From assembly GCA_029099685.1 (NCBI GenBank), contig JAQXOO010000027.1:61597-125596 (forward strand): a stretch of 64,000 nt of DNA, written 5' to 3'. A program made the position numbers and the translations under genes. The notes beneath the pieces are model-generated. The model made no database searches and was not told the origin of the DNA. It was given only the letters and a program-made list of their open reading frames with translations. Numbering within the stretch: the first letter of the stretch is position 1; every line of letters starts with the position of its first letter. The DNA comes from Clostridia bacterium. Its GTDB lineage: Bacteria; Bacillota; Clostridia; Oscillospirales; Butyricicoccaceae. This document shows, piece after piece, positions 56,986 to 64,000 of this stretch.

Positions 56986-59900
56986 TTATTCCTCACCCAG
57001 GCAGCGGAACAGGAAGGTCACGATCTGGGCGCGGGTGCAGTTGCTGGCGGGGCTGAAGGTGGTGTCGCTGGTGCCATTGGTGACGCCGTTCTCCACGGCC
57101 CACTGGACCGCGCCCGCGTAGTAGGCGTCAGCCGCCACGTCGGTGAAGGGATTCACACCATCGGCAGCGACAGACTTCTGGCTGCGCCAGATAAAGGCCA
57201 TGGCCTGGGCGCGGGTGCAGGTGGCGTCGGGACTGAACTTACCGTCGCCGGTGCCGGTGGTGATGCCGTTTTCAACGGCCCAGGCCACCGCCTTGGCGTA
57301 GTAGCTGTCTGCGGGCACATCCGCGAAGCTGCTCACGTTCTCCGGCTCGGGGGAACCAGCCGCCCGCCACAGGAAGGTGACGGCCTGGGCGCGGGTGCAG
57401 GTGGCGTCGGGCGAGAAGTGGACAGCGTCGGTGCCGCCGGTGATCTCCTTGTCCGCGGCCCACAGCACCGCGTCATAGTAGTAAGCGTCGGCGGGCACAT
57501 CCACAAAGAAGTTCAGCATGGAGTTGTCCTCCATGAAGGTGACCTCCACATTCACCTTGCCCGCGGGCTGAGTGAAGCTGAAGGTGCCGTCGCCGTTGTT
57601 GGTGACTTTCACAGGGTTGCCGTCCTTGTCTGTGACAAGGATCTGCTCCACCGTATAGCCATCCTCGGGCTTGGGCGTGATGGTGACGGTGTCGCCCTTC
57701 CTGGGGGCCTTGGGGCTGACGGTCACGGCGCCGTTTTCGGGCTGGGTCACCGTGGGAGGATAGGTGGGCGCGGAGCTGCCGCCGCCGGAGGAGCTGCCAC
57801 CGCTTCCGGAGGAGCTGCCGGAGCTGCCGGGGACGATCTCCACATAGGAGTAATCGGGCTCCCAAACGAAATTGCCCTTGGTATAGCCGCTATCCTTGGA
57901 GCAGCGCCACCGGTAGGAGGCATAGCCGGTGAGATCCGGTTCGCTGTACAGGGCGGCGCAGGATCCCGCGCTGTCAGACGCCTCCGCCAGCACGCTGCCG
58001 CCGGAGATCTTAATGCTGCTGTAGGTAAAGATGCCGTAGCTTTCCGAATCCGTCTCGCCGCCGGTGGCCTTGACGGTGCCGCCGGAGATGTCCACGTCAT
58101 CGTATACCGAGATGCCGGAGCTTTCCGGAGCCGCGCCGCCGGTGGCGGTGACGGTGCCGCCGGAGATGGTCACGTTATCGTATACCCAGATGCCGAAGCT
58201 GTCACTCGTCGTGCCGCCCGTGGCGGTCAGCTGGCCGCTGCCCTCGATGGTCAGGCTGCCGGTCGGGGTGCAAATGCCGTAGCTATTGTACGCGAAGTTT
58301 GCCTCGCCTTCAGAGCCGCTATACACGCTGGTGATGGTGTTGGTCGTGCCATCCGCCAGTTCGATGGTCGCGCCATCGGGAAGGATCACTGCGGTTTCGG
58401 CGGTGGTGGTAAAGTCCACGCCGCTGAGGGTGAGAATTTTATTGGTGCTGTCCCATGTGCTGTCAGCCGAACCCTCTGTTTTCGCGGCGTTGAGCAGCGC
58501 CAGCGCGGCGCTGCCGTCGCCAATGGTGAAGTCCGCCGTTTTATCACAGGTGGTGTCGGAGATGTCCTTCCAGATCGCGTACAGGGTGGTGTCCTCGATC
58601 ACAGTAATGGTGCTGTCGGAAATCACTTCGCCGCTTGCGCTGGTCGCCCAGCCCTTGAACTGCTGCCCCTCGGGAGCGGTGAAGCCGCATTCAGGCAGGG
58701 TGTAGCTGTTTTCGTCGGAATAGACGGTCACAGCATCCATGCTGCCGCTGCCGCCGTTGGGGTCGAAGGTTACGGTGTAGGTCGTAACAGGGATGTCCTC
58801 CCAGATCGCGTACAGGGTGGTGTCTGCCTTCACAGTGATGGTCGCGTCGGTGATCACTTCGCCGTCATCGGTGAGCGCCCAACCAGCGAACTGCTTGCCC
58901 TCGGGTGCGGTAAAGCCGCATTCGGGCAGGGTGTAGCTGCTTCCTTTGTTCGCACTCGCAGGCGCCATAGTTCCCGAACCGCCGTTGGCGTTGAAGGCGA
59001 CGGTGTATTTCGGGACAACCTTCAGATGGAAATCTCGGTCACAATCTTCTCTACAGTTGTAGCTGTAGGTGACGGTGGTGGCTCCGCTGGCCACCGTCAG
59101 AATACCGTCTGTGTTTACGGTGCCGTTAGTCCAGGATACTACCTTGCTCAGGTCAAAACCATATTGCTTCAAATTGTTAAGATCAAAGGTTCTGGTTTCA
59201 TCCACTCCGATCGTATAATAGTTATTAAAGAGATCCAGCGTCGTAAGCGCTGTATTGTTGCTGAGGTCCAGAGATGTCAACTGGCAGTTATGGCAATCCA
59301 GACTCGTCAGTGCTGTATTGTTGCTGACGTTCAGAGTGGTCAGCGGATTTTCGCCACACTTCAGCTCCAGCAATTTTTTATTCTGACTGACATCCAGCTT
59401 GGTCAGTTGGTTATGGGTGCAATAAAGTACTTCCAGTTCTGTATACTGACTGACATCCAGCTCGGTCAGGTTGGCCGCCTGCACGTACAAGTGATCCAGG
59501 TTGAGACTATTGGTGATATCCAGTGATCCCAGCTGGGGGTTCGCTGAGGCTTCCAGCCACACCAGTTCTGTATTCTTACTGAGATCCAGCTTGGTCAGTT
59601 GATTAAAGTTGCATTTCAGCGTTCTCAGTTTTGTATTTTTGCTGAGATCCAGCTCGGTCAGCTTATTGTAGCTGCAGTACAGGTATTGCAGTTCCGTGAA
59701 GTACTCAATGCCTTTGAGACTCGTAATCTTCGACTCCTCAGTACTATATTGGCCGTCGAGGTTAATAAATGTTTCTGCATTCGCAATTTCGCTGTCTTCG
59801 AGCAGAGAGTTTTTGTTCGAGTCGAGTCTGTTTAAAACATATTTGCGGAAATTGGCATCCGGGAAGTTTTCTTCATTGATATCGATGCCCCAAAACAGGG

Positions 59901-60651
59901 TGCAAGTGACGGAATTGCCTTCTAATCCAGTATCGTAGGTGTAGGTGACGCTATTAACGCCTGACTTCACCGTCAGGATATTTCCGCTGACCGAACCGCT
60001 CGACCAGTCCCTTGCTCTGCCCACGTCGAACTTCCCGGGCAGGGTGGAGAGATCGAAGGACCTGTCCTCACCCAACGTGATCCTATACCACTCGTTGCCG
60101 ATACAAAGAAAATCCTCCAGTTTTGTATTCTCGCTGAGATCCAGCGACGTCAATGAGTTGCCGCCGCAATAGAAACGCGTCAGTTTTTTATTGTTGCTGA
60201 CGTCCAGCGACGTCAATGAGTTGTCATTGCAATAGAGACGCATCAGGTCTGTATTGTTGCTGAAATCCAGTTTTGTCAGCTGATTATTGGAACAATCCAG
60301 CCACACCAGTTTTTTATTATTGCTGATATCCAGTTCTGTCAGCTGGTTCTTGTTACATATCAGCGATGTCAGCTCCGTGAAGTACTCAATGCCTTCGAGA
60401 CTCGCAATGTCCTTCTCGCTGCACGACATGTACGTTGCGTTCTGGATCTCTTCGGCATTGAGTGCTCCGTCACTGTCTTTGTCATATTTTGCAGCCACAG
60501 TGCGGAAAGTTTCATCCGGGAAGTTTGTCTCATTGATTTCGACACTGGTTTCCGTTTCTTCCGCCAGCGCGGTGGCGGGCAGCAGGCTCAGGCACAGTAC
60601 CAGGGCCAGCAGTACGCTGAGTCCCCGCCGCAGGGTTTGCTTGTGTTTCAT
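56986..60651 (-). CDS. Surface-layer anchored LRR and internalin-like repeat protein
   Basis: A 1,221-residue exported protein. After a signal peptide (about 1-30, ending LPATALAEE) come leucine-rich repeats at about 75-185 and 310-480 (TSLDVSNNKKLTRFYCGGNSLTSLDL and similar). Two InlB_B-type repeats follow at about 545-705 (FNANGGSGTM, LPECGFTAPEGKQFAGWA, ADTTLYAIWED), then a beta-solenoid region of ISGGTVTATGG units, a Ser/Gly linker near 950, and three SLH domains at about 1045-1221 that bind pyruvylated wall polymer. It is probably an adhesin or large surface protein. Two small DUF2442-like genes lie upstream. Confidence 0.92.
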   Translation of the reverse strand: MKHKQTLRRGLSVLLALVLCLSLLPATALAEETETSVEINETNFPDETFRTVAAKYDKDSDGALNAEEIQNATYMSCSEKDIASLEGIEYFTELTSLICNKNQLTELDISNNKKLVWLDCSNNQLTKLDFSNNTDLMRLYCNDNSLTSLDVSNNKKLTRFYCGGNSLTSLDLSENTKLEDFLCIGNEWYRITLGEDRSFDLSTLPGKFDVGRARDWSSGSVSGNILTVKSGVNSVTYTYDTGLEGNSVTCTLFWGIDINEENFPDANFRKYVLNRLDSNKNSLLEDSEIANAETFINLDGQYSTEESKITSLKGIEYFTELQYLYCSYNKLTELDLSKNTKLRTLKCNFNQLTKLDLSKNTELVWLEASANPQLGSLDITNSLNLDHLYVQAANLTELDVSQYTELEVLYCTHNQLTKLDVSQNKKLLELKCGENPLTTLNVSNNTALTSLDCHNCQLTSLDLSNNTALTTLDLFNNYYTIGVDETRTFDLNNLKQYGFDLSKVVSWTNGTVNTDGILTVASGATTVTYSYNCREDCDRDFHLKVVPKYTVAFNANGGSGTMAPASANKGSSYTLPECGFTAPEGKQFAGWALTDDGEVITDATITVKADTTLYAIWEDIPVTTYTVTFDPNGGSGSMDAVTVYSDENSYTLPECGFTAPEGQQFKGWATSASGEVISDSTITVIEDTTLYAIWKDISDTTCDKTADFTIGDGSAALALLNAAKTEGSADSTWDSTNKILTLSGVDFTTTAETAVILPDGATIELADGTTNTITSVYSGSEGEANFAYNSYGICTPTGSLTIEGSGQLTATGGTTSDSFGIWVYDNVTISGGTVTATGGAAPESSGISVYDDVDISGGTVKATGGETDSESYGIFTYSSIKISGGSVLAEASDSAGSCAALYSEPDLTGYASYRWRCSKDSGYTKGNFVWEPDYSYVEIVPGSSGSSSGSGGSSSGGGSSAPTYPPTVTQPENGAVTVSPKAPRKGDTVTITPKPEDGYTVEQILVTDKDGNPVKVTNNGDGTFSFTQPAGKVNVEVTFMEDNSMLNFFVDVPADAYYYDAVLWAADKEITGGTDAVHFSPDATCTRAQAVTFLWRAAGSPEPENVSSFADVPADSYYAKAVAWAVENGITTGTGDGKFSPDATCTRAQAMAFIWRSQKSVAADGVNPFTDVAADAYYAGAVQWAVENGVTNGTSDTTFSPASNCTRAQIVTFLFRCLGEE

Positions 60652-60678
60652 TTCAGTTCCTCCGTTTCTTCTTGAATT

Positions 60679-60876
60679 TCAGTGTTTCCGCTCCGCCATG
60701 GCGGGCAGCCCGTCGTGGCTGATCTCCACATGGCCGATGCGGACAAAGATGCCGCCCATCACGGCGCTGGCCCAGACCGCCGGGTCATTCAGCGGCAGAC
60801 GGATCCCGGATACGAAATCCATCCGCAATCTGTGGTCCGGCAGCGGCGCGACAGCGGTCAGTTCCCTTCGTTCCAG
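60679..60876 (-). CDS. DUF2442-like short protein
   Basis: A reading frame of 47 to 65 residues with AVAPLPDHRLRMDFVSGIRLPLNDPAVW, close to the opening pattern of DUF2442. ATG 60822 would cut into the domain, while a CTG at 60876 after GGGGGAG would include it. It ends with HVEISHDGLPAMAERKH. It follows a second DUF2442-like gene on the same strand. The function is unknown. Confidence 0.45.
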   Translation of the reverse strand: MERRELTAVAPLPDHRLRMDFVSGIRLPLNDPAVWASAVMGGIFVRIGHVEISHDGLPAMAERKH

Positions 60877-60918
60877 AGAACTCCCCCTTTCTTGCTTTTC
60901 CAGGGATTTGCGTTTGCG

Positions 60919-61173
60919 TTACAGTCCGTCGGCGAAGCGGTTGACCTCATACTCCGCCATGTCGTAGGTGTAGCCCTCAGCGTCCGTCCAGCGGATGGTA
61001 TAGCCATCCGTCACGACAGAGCGCCAGACCGTCTCGTCCCGCAGCGCCGCAAAGCGGGGGCTTCGCAATAAGGGCCGCATGTTCAGCAGTGTGACGCTGC
61101 CGTTACGCCATTCCACCCGCAGAATATAGCCCCTGTGTGCCGCCACAGACTTGATGGGTGGAGGGCCTGCCAT
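60919..61173 (-). CDS. DUF2442 domain protein
   Basis: An 84-residue protein: IKSVAAHRGYILRVEWRNGSVTLLNMRPLLRSPRFAALRDETVWRSVVTD, then RWTDAEGYTYDMAEYE. DUF2442 proteins are small, found next to toxin-antitoxin-like or DUF4160 genes, and may bind nucleic acid or a protein partner. The start at 61173 is preceded by AAGGTGG. A longer in-frame start exists at 61215. Two related frames in tandem may have come from duplication. Confidence 0.7.
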   Translation of the reverse strand: MAGPPPIKSVAAHRGYILRVEWRNGSVTLLNMRPLLRSPRFAALRDETVWRSVVTDGYTIRWTDAEGYTYDMAEYEVNRFADGL

Positions 61174-61217
61174 CTGTAACCACCTTCCTTTCCAAAGCCA
61201 ATTTGCTCGATCCATAC

Positions 61218-61258
61218 AAAAATGCCATTGTATAGCTTAACTATACAATGGCATTTTT
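61218..61258. repeat. Perfect 18-base inverted repeat
   Basis: Two exact 18-base arms (AAAAATGCCATTGTATAG and complement) around CTTAA. It lies 44 bases before the DUF2442 start on the minus strand and contains TATACAAT-like sequence. It could be a terminator for a lost plus-strand gene or an operator. Confidence 0.7.
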
Positions 61259-61318
61259 TAATTTGATAGGGTAATCAATACCCCAATTTGAAAATTTACG
61301 AGATTTTTTTCGAAATTT

Positions 61319-61451
61319 TTATTGTAAGTGATTGATGAGCCTGACCATCGCCTGACGCTTGTTCCGTCCCTCGCCGCCCAGGCCCAGTTTCTCATAGATG
61401 GCGTTCAGGCGGTTGTTTGACGGACTTTATGGAAATCTCGCTCATTACATA
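61319..61451 (-). pseudogene. C-terminal remnant of a LuxR-type regulator
   Basis: The reverse strand reads MSEISIKSVKQ, then after a one-base shift RLNAIYEKLGLGGEGRNKRQAMVRLINHLQ. This looks like the recognition helix and end of a LuxR/MalT-type helix-turn-helix. Nothing upstream continues it. The neighbouring 61452-61571 stretch is empty. Confidence 0.5.
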
Positions 61452-61571
61452 CTTGTCATCATTATATTGAAAAATGCACAAAATTTCAAGAGAAGGAGTT
61501 TGTAGTACGGCGGTGCTGCGAAGCAGATGTCATACGACCATGTAAACAGCCGCGGGCATTGTTCCGCGCTC

Positions 61572-62123
61572 TTACGACTCATTGTTCACGCGGATGGTAT
61601 ACGGCAGGACAGTCAGCGTGTCCGGGTCGATCATGATGAGCGCCCGTTTCTTTTCGTATGCGTAGTTAATGGTGTATGCCGTACCTCCTTTGGGGGAACC
61701 ATTGTAGACGGCAAGGACAAAATTGGCATGGTCGATCAGCCAGCGATTACGCCGGAACATACAGTCGCGTGTGTAGTGGCGGCTGATATAGACGGTTTCG
61801 TCACACTCCGCCAGGATGTTGAAATAGCGTTCCCGCTGCTCCACGCTCCAGCGGTCCGCCTGACTTTCGCAGGGCAGCACCGCAATCAGGAGGATGTCCT
61901 TTTGGGGATATTTCTTCTTGCAGGCGAGAACGATCTCCGCACCCCAGATGTCTGCACCCAGCGCCATCCCCGTAAGAAATGTTGTCACGCCATTTTCAAT
62001 CAGGGACACGATCTGAATCGTCATCAGGGCCTTGAGTTTACAGCAGTCCGGGTGTTCTTCATCATAGCCAAAACGATAACTGGACGGTCTGTGTCCGGTA
62101 AATGCACAAGTCAAATCTTCCAT
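61572..62123 (-). CDS. SLOG family protein (DUF1273/YpsA-like)
   Basis: A 183-residue protein with AFTGHRPSSYRFG at the start and FLTGMALGADIWGAEIVLACK in the centre, the nucleotide-binding signature of the SLOG superfamily. FVLAVYNGSPKGGTAYTINYA near the end is also typical. YpsA-like proteins may bind nucleotides or NAD derivatives. Functions in Bacillus include links to cell division, but the role here is unknown. I set the start at 62123, which begins MEDLTCAFTGHRP. Codon use is more AT-rich than in neighbours. Confidence 0.85.
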   Translation of the reverse strand: MEDLTCAFTGHRPSSYRFGYDEEHPDCCKLKALMTIQIVSLIENGVTTFLTGMALGADIWGAEIVLACKKKYPQKDILLIAVLPCESQADRWSVEQRERYFNILAECDETVYISRHYTRDCMFRRNRWLIDHANFVLAVYNGSPKGGTAYTINYAYEKKRALIMIDPDTLTVLPYTIRVNNES

Positions 62124-62193
62124 AATACCGCCTTCGTAAATAAGCAAAATATGATGTGTGTAAAATCATTATACAAATGGTCCAAACTAAAAT

Positions 62194-62234
62194 GTGATAT
62201 TATCACGGAACGCCCACACGGCATCTGTTATGAT
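62194..62234 (+). promoter_or_regulatory. Promoter of the SDR gene, shared block A
   Basis: A perfect palindrome GTGATATTATCAC (62194-62206) runs into CGGAAC (62206-62211). After 17 bases TATGAT (62229-62234) follows. The same layout recurs before trxA at 63460. CGGAAC takes the -35 place instead of TTGACA. Confidence 0.65.
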
Positions 62235-62266
62235 ACAGCCATAAACAAAAGAAAGGCGGTCTAAAT

Positions 62267-63013
62267 ATGAGACTGAAAGATAAGGTTGCGATCATCACCG
62301 GCGGCAGCCGGGGCATCGGTTTTGCTACCGCGGACAAATTTCTTAAAGAAGGCGCTACCGTCATCCTGACTGCAAGTTCTCAGGCATCGGCTGATAAGGC
62401 TGTTGCACATCTGCAAGAAAAATATCCGGAGGCAACCGTCGCGGGGATCAGCCCTGATCTGTCCAGTCTGGAATCTGTCCGAAATGCGTTCCGTGAAGCC
62501 ACTGAAAAGTATGGTTGCGTGGATATTCTGGTGAACAATGCCGGCGTGTCTGAAAGCACCCCTTTTACCGAATATACCGAGGAGACCTTCGATAAGGTCA
62601 TGAATCTGAATGTGAAGGGCGTGTTCAACGCCACACGGGCAGCCAGTGAGTGCATGGTGGCCCGGGGCAAGGGCGTTATTCTCTCCACGTCCTCTATGGT
62701 CAGTATTTCCGGCCAACCCAGCGGCTTCGCCTATCCCGCGTCCAAGTTCGCAGTGAATGGCTTGACGGTATCCTTGGCCCGTGAGCTGGGTCCCAAGGGT
62801 ATCCGGGTCAATGCGGTGGCTCCCGGCATCACGGAAACCGACATGATGAAGGCCGTTCCAAAGGAAATCATCGAGCCGATGATCAAGCAGATCCCCCTGC
62901 GCCGGCTGGGCCAGCCGGAGGACATTGCAAATGCATTTGTGTTCCTGGCCTCTGATGAAGCGTCCTATATTACAGGCGTGGTGCTGAGTGTAGATGGTAT
63001 GGCAAGAACCTGA
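62267..63013 (+). CDS. Short-chain dehydrogenase/reductase
   Basis: A 248-residue NAD(P)-dependent oxidoreductase. The cofactor loop is ITGGSRGIGFATADKF near residue 10, NNAG is at about 88, catalytic serine is in ILSTSSMVS, and YPASK (about 152-156) supplies tyrosine and lysine. The C-terminus fits the FabG-like group (GVVLSVDGM). The substrate is unknown: beta-ketoacyl, sugar and steroid carbonyls are all possible. AAAGGCGG precedes the ATG. It shares its promoter layout with trxA 1.3 kb downstream. Confidence 0.93.
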   Translation: MRLKDKVAIITGGSRGIGFATADKFLKEGATVILTASSQASADKAVAHLQEKYPEATVAGISPDLSSLESVRNAFREATEKYGCVDILVNNAGVSESTPFTEYTEETFDKVMNLNVKGVFNATRAASECMVARGKGVILSTSSMVSISGQPSGFAYPASKFAVNGLTVSLARELGPKGIRVNAVAPGITETDMMKAVPKEIIEPMIKQIPLRRLGQPEDIANAFVFLASDEASYITGVVLSVDGMART

Positions 63014-63020
63014 ATAAACG

Positions 63021-63055
63021 AACAAGGCGGCTGACACGCAGCCGCCTTGTTTTCA
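63021..63055 (+). terminator. Terminator of the SDR gene
   Basis: AACAAGGCGGCTG and CAGCCGCCTTGTT arms with an ACACG loop and TTTC. Confidence 0.8.
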
Positions 63056-63073
63056 AAACACGGAGGAATGACC

Positions 63074-63463
63074 ATGAAGAAAATCATACCCTTTTTGATG
63101 GCCCTGTTGCTTTTGGCCGGATGCGGAGCGCAGTCGGAGGAAAGCACCTACCGCCAGATCAACGCAGAAGAAGCAGCCACTTTGATGGAGAAGGAAAGCA
63201 GCTATATCATTCTGGATGTGCGGACGGCTCAGGAATACAGCGAGAAGCATATCCCCGGCGCCATCAATATTCCCAACGAGACCATCGGTGACCAGGACAT
63301 CCCGGAGCTGCCGGACAAAGAGCAGCTGATCCTGGTATACTGCCGCAGCGGCAACCGCAGCAAGCAAGCTGCGGAAAAGCTGGTCAAGCTGGGTTACACC
63401 AACATCGTCGAGTTCGGCGGCATCAATGACTGGACGGGAGAGACCGTCAGCGGCGAAGCGTGA
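63074..63463 (+). CDS. Rhodanese-like lipoprotein, Cys form
   Basis: A 129-residue sulfurtransferase-type lipoprotein with lipobox LLLLAGCG and one rhodanese domain. The active-site loop ILVYCRSGNRS has C90 as catalytic residue. It is the close paralogue of the gene at 55698. The two share a 39-codon tail after the active-site codon with five amino-acid differences, and a similar leader (TTCAAAACAC, then GAGGAAT). Catalysis would involve a persulfide on cysteine outside the membrane. It lies between an SDR gene and trxA. Confidence 0.92.
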   Translation: MKKIIPFLMALLLLAGCGAQSEESTYRQINAEEAATLMEKESSYIILDVRTAQEYSEKHIPGAINIPNETIGDQDIPELPDKEQLILVYCRSGNRSKQAAEKLVKLGYTNIVEFGGINDWTGETVSGEA

Positions 63464-63500
63464 CAATATCACGGAACTTGCAGAAAATTCAGGTTATCAT
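63460..63500 (+). promoter_or_regulatory. Promoter of trxA, shared block B
   Basis: GTGACAATATCAC (63460-63472), CGGAAC (63472-63477), 17 bases and TATCAT (63495-63500). It overlaps the rhodanese stop. The layout and 13 bases around TATCACGGAAC match the SDR promoter. Confidence 0.65.
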
Positions 63501-63537
63501 GGAGCCATCAAACAAAAGATCATAGGAGGACTTGCAT

Positions 63538-63843
63538 ATGTCTGCCATCAATATCAACAAGAATAATTTCCGGAATGAAGTTCTGGATTCTGAAAAGCCC
63601 GTCCTGCTGGACTTCTGGGCCAGTTGGTGCGGCCCCTGCCGGATGGTCAGCCCCATTGTGGACGAGATCGCAGCCGAGCGCGGCGACATCAAAGTTGGCA
63701 AGGTCAATGTGGACGAGCAGCCGGAACTGGCCGCACAGTTCGGCGTTATGAGCATCCCAACCTTGGTGGTAATGAAGGGCGGAAAAGTCACCAATCAAAT
63801 GGTGGGCGCAAGACCCAAAAGCCAGATCCTGGCCATGCTGTAA
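63538..63843 (+). CDS. trxA: Thioredoxin
   Basis: A 101-residue disulfide reductase with WASWCGPCR, redox cysteines 31 and 34, and the cis-proline in MSIPTLVVMKGG. Length and motifs are standard. Reduced by thioredoxin reductase, it serves arsenate reductase, peroxidases and sulfurtransferases. AGGAGG precedes the ATG at 63538, and its own promoter overlaps the preceding stop. Confidence 0.95.
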   Translation: MSAININKNNFRNEVLDSEKPVLLDFWASWCGPCRMVSPIVDEIAAERGDIKVGKVNVDEQPELAAQFGVMSIPTLVVMKGGKVTNQMVGARPKSQILAML

Positions 63844-63856
63844 GAAGGGCACAGCC

Positions 63857-64000
63857 ATGGGATTCTTCGATTTTTTGAAAAGCCCCGACATGAACCAGGG
63901 TGTAAAAGAGTATCAGGCCACTCCCGGCGCTGTCCTGCTGGATGTCCGAACACCGGAGGAATACCGGGAGGGCCATATCCCCGGCAGCAAGAATGTGCCG
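63857..64000 (+). CDS. Rhodanese-like protein, 5' part (cut by window end)
   Basis: Forty-eight codons are visible: MGFFDFLKSPDMNQGVKEYQ, then PGAVLLDVRTPEEYREGHIPGSKNVP. This is the start of a cytoplasmic single-domain rhodanese without signal peptide. The active-site cysteine lies beyond the window, so it is unknown whether this copy carries Cys or TGA. It starts 13 bases after trxA and is probably its operon partner. Confidence 0.85.
   Translation, partial: MGFFDFLKSPDMNQGVKEYQATPGAVLLDVRTPEEYREGHIPGSKNVP

Noticed and set aside
57000..57500. Regularly spaced similar sequences considered as a CRISPR array
   Set aside because: They encode the three SLH domains in frame. Spacing and sequence vary with the protein repeats.
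57418..59526. A 702-codon open frame opposite the SLH protein gene
   Set aside because: Its repeats only mirror the repeats of the real gene, and no known motif or start signal is present.

Overview
The window looks like chromosome from an anaerobic, Gram-positive member of the Clostridia, most likely an Oscillospiraceae-type gut bacterium. That placement is an inference. It rests on moderately high GC, lipoproteins with Clostridia-style signal peptides, an SLH-anchored surface protein, desulfoferrodoxin, an EFR1-type flavodoxin/ferredoxin protein, a TAXI-TRAP transporter, and many small TetR/MarR/HxlR regulators beside exporters. Nearly all promoters found are near-consensus TTGACA-17-TATAAT with a Shine-Dalgarno GGAGG.

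Layout. 1-4.7 kb: 3' part of ileS, a putative zinc peptidase and glyS. 4.7-10.8 kb: a tRNA-Pro insertion site. Three orphan 5' halves of tRNA-Pro lie in tandem before an intact tRNA-Pro(TGG), and the matching 3' half sits 5 kb away. Between them are a SirTM sirtuin with a zinc macrodomain, an FMN split-barrel protein, and an HxlR/peptide deformylase/hydrolase/EFR1 operon. 11-24 kb: a methyltransferase, rsgA with TetR, a two-component/ABC-2 operon, a second TetR, small proteins, a GNAT acetyltransferase, and a MarR-controlled heterodimeric ABC exporter. 24-35 kb: TRAP-TAXI transporter, LytS/LytT-type two-component pair, and a ferric-type ABC importer with a PHP protein. 35-51 kb: mixed regulators and membrane proteins, M42 peptidase, ApbE, C39 peptidase, nrdR, alanine symporter, DUF421/DUF4363 pair, several decayed genes, a flavodoxin operon, TetR.

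51.3-56.6 kb is the most striking part: ArsR repressor, ArsP-type permease, ferredoxin-DUF2703 protein, Cys-rich thioredoxin-like protein, COG0523 GTPase, second thioredoxin-like protein, arsenate reductase, a rhodanese lipoprotein, and desulfoferrodoxin. In the rhodanese, an in-frame TGA replaces the catalytic cysteine codon. A paralogue at 63 kb keeps TGC at the same place. The frame stays open and conserved for 39 codons after the TGA, and a SECIS-like hairpin follows it, so this is a candidate selenocysteine rhodanese. 57-64 kb: a 1,221-residue LRR/SLH surface protein, two DUF2442 proteins, a SLOG protein, and an SDR - rhodanese - thioredoxin - rhodanese cluster. The SDR gene and trxA there share an unusual promoter block.

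Broken or partial genes are frequent: ileS and the last rhodanese are cut by the window ends, and at least five genes are decayed. No CRISPR array, rRNA gene, transposase or recognisable integrase was seen.
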